This document shows positions 1 through 5,327 of a DNA stretch of 5,327 bases, in pieces. Positions within the stretch are counted from its first letter, which is position 1, and every line of letters begins with the position of its first letter. The position numbers and the translations under genes were made by a program. This DNA comes from Candidatus Stahliibacteriota bacterium. Its GTDB lineage: Bacteria; Hydrothermota; Tepidihabitantia; B3-TA06. The stretch lies in the NCBI GenBank assembly GCA_030592225.1, contig JAUVJT010000156.1, positions 1 through 5,327 on the forward strand, in the 5' to 3' direction. The notes under the pieces were generated by a model. The model saw nothing but the letters and a program-made list of their open reading frames with translations, searched no databases and was not told the DNA's origin.

Positions 1-279
1 GCCGGTATACTCGCCCGATTTCACGCGGACGTAACAGTCGGTGTAGGAATCTTCAGGCTCAGTTATCCGGCTGCGGTCGACAAGCCTGCCCACCTCCCAG
101 TTAAAGTAGTGCAAACCTGGCTCGCGCCCTGCAAATGAACCTATCTTCTTCCAGGTCTGCTGGTTATCTATGGATAGTTCTATCTCCACTGAGTCGGAGG
201 CCTTATTCTGATACCACGAGATGCCGCGAACATAGCCCATAGGCCAGGTTTGCAAAGCCTGCGGACTTTGGATAATAAC
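1..279 (-). other. C-terminal Ig-like (Kre9/KNH-type) module, cut by window edge
   Basis: Residues 1374-1466 read as a common secreted-protein module of FCB-type bacteria: a 'VIIQSPQALQTWPMG' opening, 'GISWYQN', 'VEIELSIDNQQTW', 'HYFNWEV' and 'CYVRVKSG'. This matches the usual order 'I-x-SP-G-E-x-W-x-x-G, I-x-W, V-x-I-x-L-S-x-D-G-G-x-x-W, Y-x-W-x-V, C-x-I-R-V' of the Ser-Thr-rich GPI-anchor-like family in Pfam. Such modules are often followed directly by a C-terminal sorting signal, which would lie just outside this window. Confidence 0.6.
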
Positions 280-3200
280 GCCCGGGAACACGCCCGCGTC
301 AGGTTTGGGAAAATCGGCTATCGAAGAAGAGTAGACGTGCAGGCGGCAGCCGCTTTCCGATAGCTCGACCCAACTACAGGCGGCAAGGCCGGTGTAAAGG
401 TTCAGCATACCGGAAGGCGAGAAACGAATACCCTCTCCCCCATCGAAAGCGCAAGCCTCGCTCCAGCCTTGATTTAGTTTGGCCGAAACCCAGACGCCCT
501 CAGCATCGGTCCAGGTTAGACTGCGTGCGCCGATAAAACCCAGATCGATGCAGTCGGCTGCAGAAAAAGTCCGCTCATCCGTAAGCTCGAGTGATGAAGT
601 GACTCCCAGATAGCCTTCTCTGAGATAGGGTTTATTGTTTTTGATATATGAGCAAACCACAAACCTTCCGTCCGCCGCGACGTGCGGTCTGCGGCCTTCG
701 GAGATAAGTCCGGGCACGTTGCCCGGCAGCCAATAGTATGAACAATGCTTGCCGTCATCAGCAAGGAACTCGGCAACCACCACCGGCGGCGCTTCATCAT
801 TTGTAAAGGCTATAACCGGCGCCTGCAGCGCATCGCCTTTGCCGGGAACTGAAGCGGCTGCAGATTCCAACACCGCCGAGGCAAAAGCCTGGTCAACCTG
901 ATCAAGATCGATCTTGTAATAAAAAAGCTGTGATTCCGAACGCACGGCAAGATGCCCGAAAGCGGAGGAGGCAACGTCAAAGGCAGGCCCAGCATCGAGA
1001 GTATTCCACTCCCCGGCGATCTCCACCCTGGTTCCGGTTGAGATATTTGTCACCAGACATCTTCGCCCCGCCTCATCATCCACAAAGTACGCGGCATAGG
1101 GAGTAAGATTGTTTCTGAGACCTAAAGCGGACGCAAGGGTAGAATTCTGTTCGTTTGGGGAAATGGGTTTAACAGACCATGTCCCCCCTGTATCTGCAGA
1201 AAATCCATAAAGAGCCAGGCTTGTGCCGTCAACCTCGTCGGTGAACACCAGGTGCAGATTGCCCTCCCTGTCGGCGGCAATCTCATTGCAAGGCAGAGGC
1301 TGGTAACCCTCAAGCGGGATGGGATTACCGGCAACGTCGCCCACAATACGCGTCTCCTGGTACGTGAGATAGTTGTTCCTGGTTACGGTTAGGCAAAGAA
1401 TACCCGATCCAGGATCGAATCCTGCGAACCTAACCTGTCCCAAATCATCTGTCCAGTTGACTCGGAACACTCGACCCTTCATGTAAAGACAAACCCTGGC
1501 TCCACTTACCGGTTTTCCCGCATCGTCATTGACGCCTATCCTCAGGGATCGTAAATCCAAAAACCAGTCAACCCCTTCGGCGAACCGCAAAGGTGTCCCG
1601 GACCATACCCGAAGGGACGGATCACCCAGAAGGTGCACGTTATAGGCTGTCCCCTGATCACCCACATCCTCAAAAGACTCTATCAAAGCCCACCCCAAAG
1701 ACAGGGGTTCTGCCCCAGATGCAAATAGTGAGTTGACCAGGCTGGTGCCCAAATACCTGCCTGCGCTGCGGCTGACGTTATCGACCCCGCCGATAAAGGC
1801 AACCGCGCCTGCATAAGGGTTGCGCAAAAACTCGCAGGCGACGTTGCCGCCCAAAACGGAGCCGGGATCAACCCTGCGGGTATACTGGGCCACGGCGCAG
1901 GCCGCAGTGTAAAACACAGATTGCTTGTTTTTGCCTAAGCCGTTGTCAAAATGAGGGATGTCGGCAGCCAGGATGACGTTTTCAGGATAGGACTCCACCT
2001 TGTATGCCGTGCCGAACTGGGCCGCAGTGCCGTGATCCTGGTGATAGACGAAGTTGTAGCCGGATTGGAGTTGATTCTGTGCATTGGTGGCGCTCAGTTT
2101 CTCGCTGCCGAAAAACCCCTCACCCGAAAGCGGATTAAATAAACGCCACGCTTGACGGGATGGGTCAGATTCCCATACATCGGCCGCTTCATGAGCATTC
2201 ACCAGACAACTGTAGTCGTGGTTATATTCCATGTCAGCCGCCATAAAAAGAGCGCGCTCCAGATAATTTTCGGCAGGCGGCGATTCCTCGTAGGTAATTA
2301 TCTTATCAACCATTATCTCCGCTTCCTCCAGGGTCTGTGCAGGCAGACGTCCCACGGCCACGTCAGGCGTCCATTCTTCAACCCCCTTATCACCGGTCTC
2401 AATCGGCTGGCTGTAGGTTGACCAACCTGAAGCCGGTTGGCCGGCACAGGATGTTTTGGCAAAAACATTCTCACCCCCTTCTATCCCGACGAGCCAGATA
2501 AAATTTCTATCGTCAGGCAGCGAAGCCGCAGAAGGGTTAGAAGGCACCGACAACGAAACCAGTGTATCATCCCAGGTAAATCCGTAATCTGTGGAATAGA
2601 AAACCCTGGAACCGAACGCAAGAATGTGACTCTCCTGCGGCAAGACACAGGCCTGACTCACGTAAAACGAACCATCGGTCGTATCCGGTGAGGTTTCAAC
2701 CCAACACGTTTCCGGATCGACTGACCTTGAGTATATTCTGTATCTTCCTTCTCCATAGCCGAATACGCAGCCACGACTTTCGCTGAAAAACGCACACCCG
2801 GAAAAACCAATGTATGGATAATCCTTACTGGCCCACTCCTCGGTGAAACTGATATCACCGGTTACAGAATCTACATCCAGCCGAATTATGGTGTTTATGC
2901 CTGCAGTCCATATGCAGTTTTGATCAATAACGTCAACCGTCTTCAGAACCATGTTTTCATAATCCAAGTAATCGGGAATGGACACTTCCTGCCAATTCAT
3001 GCCGCCATCGGTGGTCATCAGAAAGAGAGGATAATCACCCTTTACCCCAACTGCCCAACCAAGATTATGGTGAAAATCAACATCGTATAAACAAGCAGCG
3101 CTGTCCGCTCCCCACGCAATCTCCCAACTTATTCCCCGATCACAGGAATAGGCCGCTCCAAAATCACCTGCCAGAATCCCCTTATTCTCATCGAGGAAGT

Positions 3201-4398
3201 ACATATCGTATGCCGTCCCTATATCCAGGAAAGCGCATTGCTTCCAGTCAGTGCCGCCATTTTGAGTTGATACTACCACAGATCCCCCCTTACCCTTACC
3301 GCGTCCCACTATCCATCCATTCCAGCCGTCCACAAAGGATATTGCATCAACCCACATGTAAGTCTGGTACGGCTCTCCGTATACTCCATTGCCGTTCTCA
3401 TCCCAGGCCGAATGGATATCTGATCCCGTTTCGTTGCTGCAATCGGCATAATAAAGATCGGTGAAGTTTGACCCGGCCATAGGTTCCCTGTAGCACGACT
3501 CCCTTACGGGTATGATGCCGTCGCCTCCGCCCAAGAGAATATGTTCGCATCCCTTACCTGTCTTTTCGCGAACAAACCCCAAAAGCCGGGCAGGGGTGTT
3601 GCCAATCTCCTCGATGGTATAGACCCCGGTAGAACAACCCTTCCGGGTCTTCCATTCTGCAAGACGCACAAACGCCGGTACGAACTCCGATGCGGTAACG
3701 ATGGCCATCTTCTCCTTAGATGGCGTTGAGGAGAACCGACCGCCAGCATTCCATGTTTTTTTAAGACAGGTTGCCGCGTCCTCCGGATTCGCCACCAGAC
3801 CCCCCAAGAGATGTTGTCTCTTAATTCGAGCAAAGGAATCACGCTCCACGTGCATGGTTTGCCTGAATACCTTGCTGGTTTCAAGCGCGATACCGATAGT
3901 GGTGTAGAGCTTGAGATTTCCCCCATAAGGATCGTACTGTACCGGGTAAAGTCTGACGGTAACGAGATGAGCGTCCGCACTTACGCCGTGTCGTTCGATG
4001 CGGGCGGCGATTCCCGGAGACTGCTGGAAATAATAGGACTTGTCTTCACTGACGAATCCACGATACTCTCCGCTCGTGCTGGGGTACTGCATGGGAAGCG
4101 TGCGAATCCCGCGAGCAACCACGGTTGAATCCAGGCGGGTAATCTTTATGGAAGTAACCTTTTCGTCAGGAGGAAGGATGAATTTTACGTCCTTCACCGG
4201 AAGAAAAGGAGCGCCTATGACAGGCGCGTCGTTAATGCAGCCCTTAAGCGAAACAATGCTATAGGTTATGCCGTGAATATCTCGTTCGGCAAGCTGCAAA
4301 TCAGAAGGGCTGAAATGGTACACCCCGGATAATGCGGGCAACACCTTTCCAAAAGGAAGCAGGATAAGTATTGCAAGAAATCTAAGGTATATCTTCAT
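1..4398 (-). CDS. Secreted C25 (gingipain-like) cysteine peptidase with nested beta-propeller, C-terminus beyond window
   Basis: Seen: 1466 in-frame codons without a stop, starting at an ATG preceded by an AGAGGG ribosome site and a strong promoter; the 3' end is outside the window. Residues 1-22 are a signal peptide (basic start, hydrophobic core FLAILILL, likely cut near Ala22, no lipobox Cys). Residues about 60-175 resemble the C25 propeptide (PVQYDPYGGNLKLY at 152-165). The peptidase domain starts near 230 and shows GGDGIIPVR (291-299), TDLYYAD (313-319) and WDENGNGVYGE (332-342). It is then interrupted by a propeller (about 346-666) and resumes with PDVAVGRLP (678-686), HQDHG (786-790) and YTAACAVA (830-837), ending at LLGDPSLRVW (923-932). 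His789 and Cys834 are the likely catalytic pair. The C25-associated Ig-like domain spans about 947-1020, a BNR region 1027-1366, and an Ig-like module 1374 onward. Inferred: an extracellular or surface protease made as a zymogen. A C-terminal sorting domain, if any, lies outside. Substrate specificity cannot be read. Confidence 0.93.
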   Translation of the reverse strand, partial: MKIYLRFLAILILLPFGKVLPALSGVYHFSPSDLQLAERDIHGITYSIVSLKGCINDAPVIGAPFLPVKDVKFILPPDEKVTSIKITRLDSTVVARGIRTLPMQYPSTSGEYRGFVSEDKSYYFQQSPGIAARIERHGVSADAHLVTVRLYPVQYDPYGGNLKLYTTIGIALETSKVFRQTMHVERDSFARIKRQHLLGGLVANPEDAATCLKKTWNAGGRFSSTPSKEKMAIVTASEFVPAFVRLAEWKTRKGCSTGVYTIEEIGNTPARLLGFVREKTGKGCEHILLGGGDGIIPVRESCYREPMAGSNFTDLYYADCSNETGSDIHSAWDENGNGVYGEPYQTYMWVDAISFVDGWNGWIVGRGKGKGGSVVVSTQNGGTDWKQCAFLDIGTAYDMYFLDENKGILAGDFGAAYSCDRGISWEIAWGADSAACLYDVDFHHNLGWAVGVKGDYPLFLMTTDGGMNWQEVSIPDYLDYENMVLKTVDVIDQNCIWTAGINTIIRLDVDSVTGDISFTEEWASKDYPYIGFSGCAFFSESRGCVFGYGEGRYRIYSRSVDPETCWVETSPDTTDGSFYVSQACVLPQESHILAFGSRVFYSTDYGFTWDDTLVSLSVPSNPSAASLPDDRNFIWLVGIEGGENVFAKTSCAGQPASGWSTYSQPIETGDKGVEEWTPDVAVGRLPAQTLEEAEIMVDKIITYEESPPAENYLERALFMAADMEYNHDYSCLVNAHEAADVWESDPSRQAWRLFNPLSGEGFFGSEKLSATNAQNQLQSGYNFVYHQDHGTAAQFGTAYKVESYPENVILAADIPHFDNGLGKNKQSVFYTAACAVAQYTRRVDPGSVLGGNVACEFLRNPYAGAVAFIGGVDNVSRSAGRYLGTSLVNSLFASGAEPLSLGWALIESFEDVGDQGTAYNVHLLGDPSLRVWSGTPLRFAEGVDWFLDLRSLRIGVNDDAGKPVSGARVCLYMKGRVFRVNWTDDLGQVRFAGFDPGSGILCLTVTRNNYLTYQETRIVGDVAGNPIPLEGYQPLPCNEIAADREGNLHLVFTDEVDGTSLALYGFSADTGGTWSVKPISPNEQNSTLASALGLRNNLTPYAAYFVDDEAGRRCLVTNISTGTRVEIAGEWNTLDAGPAFDVASSAFGHLAVRSESQLFYYKIDLDQVDQAFASAVLESAAASVPGKGDALQAPVIAFTNDEAPPVVVAEFLADDGKHCSYYWLPGNVPGLISEGRRPHVAADGRFVVCSYIKNNKPYLREGYLGVTSSLELTDERTFSAADCIDLGFIGARSLTWTDAEGVWVSAKLNQGWSEACAFDGGEGIRFSPSGMLNLYTGLAACSWVELSESGCRLHVYSSSIADFPKPDAGVFPGVIIQSPQALQTWPMGYVRGISWYQNKASDSVEIELSIDNQQTWKKIGSFAGREPGLHYFNWEVGRLVDRSRITEPEDSYTDCYVRVKSGEYTG
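301..1320 (-). other. Second BNR/sialidase-like beta-propeller region of the peptidase protein
   Basis: Residues about 1027-1366 show repeating segments of the form 'IAADREGNLHLVFTD', 'PHVAADGRFVVCSYI' and 'RFSPSGMLNLYTG', the strand pattern of sialidase-like propellers that report on a series of beta-sheets. One exact Asp-box is SADTGGTW (1067-1074); the remaining blades are degenerate, so blade count is uncertain (five to seven). It sits after the C25 Ig-like domain. It differs in style from the nested propeller, which suggests separate acquisition and not an internal duplication. Function unknown; adhesion or ligand binding would be a guess. Confidence 0.55.
1338..1560 (-). other. C25-associated Ig-like domain of the peptidase
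   Basis: Residues about 947-1020 follow the end of the catalytic domain (LLGDPSLRVW) and read 'VNDDAGKPVSGARVCLY', then 'TDDLGQVRF', then 'LTVTRNNYLTYQ'. This is the pattern of the Ig-like domain that follows the catalytic domain in gingipains (a 'G-x-P-V-x-G-A-x-V' strand, a 'T-D-x-x-G-x-x-x-F' turn, and a closing 'L-x-V-T-x-x-N-Y' strand). It supports the C25 assignment independently of the active-site motifs. Confidence 0.75.
1897..2034 (-). other. Likely catalytic His789 and Cys834 of the C25 peptidase
   Basis: His789 lies in H-Q-D-H-G (786-790), the place where gingipains carry G-H-G. Cys834 lies in F-Y-T-A-A-C-A-V-A (829-837), equivalent to the gingipain segment with the nucleophile after a hydrophobic strand and small residues. 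The pair is 45 residues apart, similar to the 33 in RgpB with a slightly longer loop. After the Cys come the family-typical GAVAFIGG (about 845-870) and LLGDP (923-927) segments. The assignment rests on motif order and not on an alignment. Confidence 0.75.
2401..3363 (-). other. Seven-bladed Asp-box beta-propeller inserted inside the C25 peptidase domain
   Basis: Protein residues about 346-666 of the peptidase form a run of roughly 30-45-residue repeats of the type hydrophobic-strand, xxxG, strand, S/T-x-D/N-x-G-x-x-W. Clear Asp-boxes are TQNGGTDW (378-385), SCDRGISW (418-425), TTDGGMNW (462-469) and STDYGFTW (602-609). A degenerate one is SVDPETCW (559-566). Two more weak blades lie around 487-526 and 627-660, giving seven in total. 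Strand cores such as GWIVG, GILAG, GWAVG and IWLVG resemble the Ycf48/HCF136-type and sialidase-type propellers. The repeats are flanked directly by C25 motifs on both sides, so this is a domain inside a domain. Its role is not shown; substrate or partner binding near the active site is an inference. Confidence 0.8.
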
Positions 4399-4404
4399 AA
4401 TAGA

Positions 4405-4410
4405 CCCTCT
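4405..4410 (-). promoter_or_regulatory. Ribosome binding site of the peptidase gene
   Basis: On the minus strand AGAGGG lies 6 bases before the ATG at 4398, good Shine-Dalgarno spacing, and it decides this start. A second purine block, GGAGGGG at 4415-4421, is too far from the ATG to serve it. Confidence 0.8.
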
Positions 4411-4454
4411 TCAACCCCTCCGTAACGTGGCGTACTCACGATTCTTCCCCTTTC

Positions 4455-4475
4455 GGTTATTACGAGACTATAACC
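4455..4475. repeat. Inverted repeat GGTTAT-N9-ATAACC over the -10 box
   Basis: Two perfect 6-base arms (4455-4460 and 4470-4475) flank nine bases and overlap the -10 element and the predicted transcription start of the peptidase gene. It may be a second operator half-site pair or an accident of sequence. Confidence 0.25.
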
Positions 4476-4494
4476 ACCGTTCTTAACTTGTCAA
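4467..4494 (-). promoter_or_regulatory. Sigma-70-type promoter for the peptidase gene
   Basis: On the minus strand a perfect TTGACA (-35, 4489-4494) is followed after 16 bp by TATAGT (-10, 4467-4472), five of six to consensus. Transcription would start near 4460, leaving a leader of about 60 bases. Its placement in the gap between the two genes suggests that the peptidase has its own transcript. Use of this consensus by the host is assumed; in Bacteroidetes proper the promoter consensus differs. Confidence 0.65.
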
Positions 4495-4497
4495 GTT
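4485..4497. promoter_or_regulatory. Palindrome AACTTG-T-CAAGTT over the -35 box
   Basis: A perfect 6-1-6 inverted repeat covers the whole -35 hexamer of the peptidase promoter. Its position is what one expects of a repressor operator, but a palindrome of this size can also arise by chance around TTGACA-like sequence, so binding is only a possibility. Confidence 0.3.
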
Positions 4498-4630
4498 GCC
4501 GATCGTGCAGGGATGGTTGGTCGGGTACACAGACATGGGGGTAGTTATCCCTCCCCACCATAAGAGAAAATTTTGCCCAACTTATTCCTGTAGATGTATC
4601 GCAGAGACACCGCAATCATCTTTCGCAGAA

Positions 4631-5327
4631 TCAATAAATAGGCTTCCTGTCCCTGGACATCCTGCGATAGTAAGCAGGAACCGTCCTGGGGTTAATTGTA
4701 CGTCCGCTTCTCTTCAGGGCATTGTATTCTTCAGTGGAAAGCAGAAACATACGATGCTCTCCTGCAAGAGACGAGTTTATGTAAACTATTGCTTTTTTAA
4801 GTTCTCCGTAATTAACATCCCCGACGCGCCAGACTATGCACCAGTTCCTCAAACAGGATCCACTGTAAATATCCAGATCTTCCGGAGGTTCAAGTTGTTG
4901 AACGATGTACTCAATCTGGCGAGAGTTTTCCTCAGGTCGAGGCCCAAGTGTTAAGGCCAGAATATTACGCCTGGGAATGCAAGTAAACCCGGTATCCGGC
5001 AGCTCTAAGTATATCTGTCTGCTCCATTCGAACGCACTGCTTGGTTCACCGAACACACTGCCTAGTTCATGGTCTATTAAAACGTGTTTCTTCCCTTGTT
5101 CACGGAGAAGAGCAAGCACAGGCCAAAGTTCAGAACACAGGATTCCCGAATCAACATCAATAACAATTTCCGGCAGCACACTTTTTCCGTCAGAACTATC
5201 TTTAAACTCCACAGGCGTATAACCCTCGAGATATGAGGGAAGTTCAATCATTGTTACAGGATACCCATCTATTTTCAGACTACCGTTCTTATCAACCGCC
5301 AAGACCAAATAGCCGCTTAAAAACAGC
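4631..5327 (-). CDS. Hypothetical protein with ExbD/TolR-like periplasmic modules, N-terminus beyond window
   Basis: Not firmly recognised. The frame is open at the right edge and ends at TGA (4631-4633), leaving 231 visible residues. A TTG at 5306-5308 could be read as a start, but the frame continues through LFLSGY to the edge, so the true start is more likely outside. The first part, VDKNGSLKIDGYPV (visible residues 11-24) and then EIVIDVDSGILCSELWPVLALL with KKHVLID (to about 85), resembles the ExbD/TolR periplasmic pattern: a dG-x-L-x-x-x-G-x-PV strand-turn, a strand with acidic residues, a helix and a final strand. A second similar stretch occurs at about 163-198 (WRVGDVNYGELKKAI, then MFLLST). 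The hydrophobic start at the edge could be the end of a membrane segment. The tail is basic (RRMSRDRK). ExbD/TolR proteins work in proton-driven envelope transport complexes, but that role is unproven here. It is separated by 232 bp from the downstream peptidase gene. Confidence 0.7.
   Translation of the reverse strand, partial: LFLSGYLVLAVDKNGSLKIDGYPVTMIELPSYLEGYTPVEFKDSSDGKSVLPEIVIDVDSGILCSELWPVLALLREQGKKHVLIDHELGSVFGEPSSAFEWSRQIYLELPDTGFTCIPRRNILALTLGPRPEENSRQIEYIVQQLEPPEDLDIYSGSCLRNWCIVWRVGDVNYGELKKAIVYINSSLAGEHRMFLLSTEEYNALKRSGRTINPRTVPAYYRRMSRDRKPIY

Noticed and set aside
3504..3980. Minus-strand open frame of 158 codons inside the peptidase gene in another frame
   Set aside because: It overlaps the propeptide and start of the C25 domain; its translation is rich in Arg, Pro and Ser without recognisable motifs, as expected of a shadow frame.
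3811..4264. Plus-strand open frames of 74-105 codons opposite the propeptide
   Set aside because: They are antisense to coding sequence with clear C25 propeptide motifs and carry no recognisable protein features.
1..4398. Frameshift or pseudogene status of the large gene
   Set aside because: Reading all codons from 4398 to 1 shows no in-frame stop, and recognisable motifs follow each other in one frame throughout.
4534..4565. Possible terminator hairpin after the upstream gene (runs of G and C around TGGGG and CCCCCA on the minus strand)
   Set aside because: The stem needs a bulge, the loop is long, and no T-run follows on the minus strand, so it is not a convincing intrinsic terminator.
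4599..4629. Direct repeat TCGCAGA at 4599-4605 and 4623-4629
   Set aside because: Seven bases repeated once at 24-base spacing is within chance, and there is no associated element.
4496..4954. Plus-strand open frame of 152 codons across the intergenic gap and the upstream gene
   Set aside because: It lies antisense to the well-supported minus-strand gene at 4631-5327 for most of its length, begins at a TTG without a clear ribosome site, and its translation shows no domain-like pattern.

Overview
The window is almost entirely coding on the minus strand. It holds one very large, multidomain, secreted cysteine peptidase gene, open at the left edge, and the 3' part of an unrelated-looking gene, open at the right edge. 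Base composition is moderate, near 50% GC by eye. A C25 (gingipain-like) peptidase decorated with BNR/Asp-box propellers and Ig-like domains is typical of uncultured FCB-group or neighbouring candidate phyla (Bacteroidota relatives, Cloacimonadota, WOR-3/TA06-like lineages). This placement is an inference from domain style only; no rRNA or marker gene is present.

Region 1-4398 (minus) is a single reading frame of 1466 codons. I read it codon by codon and found no internal stop. In order it has a signal peptide, a C25-type propeptide, the first part of a C25 catalytic domain, a roughly 320-residue seven-bladed Asp-box propeller, the rest of the C25 domain with the likely catalytic His789 and Cys834, the Ig-like domain that usually follows C25, a second sialidase-like BNR region, and a final Ig-like module cut by the window edge. 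The notable point is that the first propeller sits inside the peptidase fold, not before or after it.

Region 4399-4630 is a 232-bp intergenic gap. It contains a near-consensus sigma-70-type promoter (TTGACA, 16 bp, TATAGT) pointing into the peptidase gene, two short palindromes overlapping that promoter, and a good Shine-Dalgarno site. The peptidase is therefore probably transcribed on its own and not as part of an operon with the upstream gene.

Region 4631-5327 (minus) is the C-terminal 231 residues of a protein I cannot name firmly. It shows two stretches resembling the periplasmic domain of ExbD/TolR. No functional link between the two genes can be shown from this window. The remaining open frames on either strand are shadows of these two genes.
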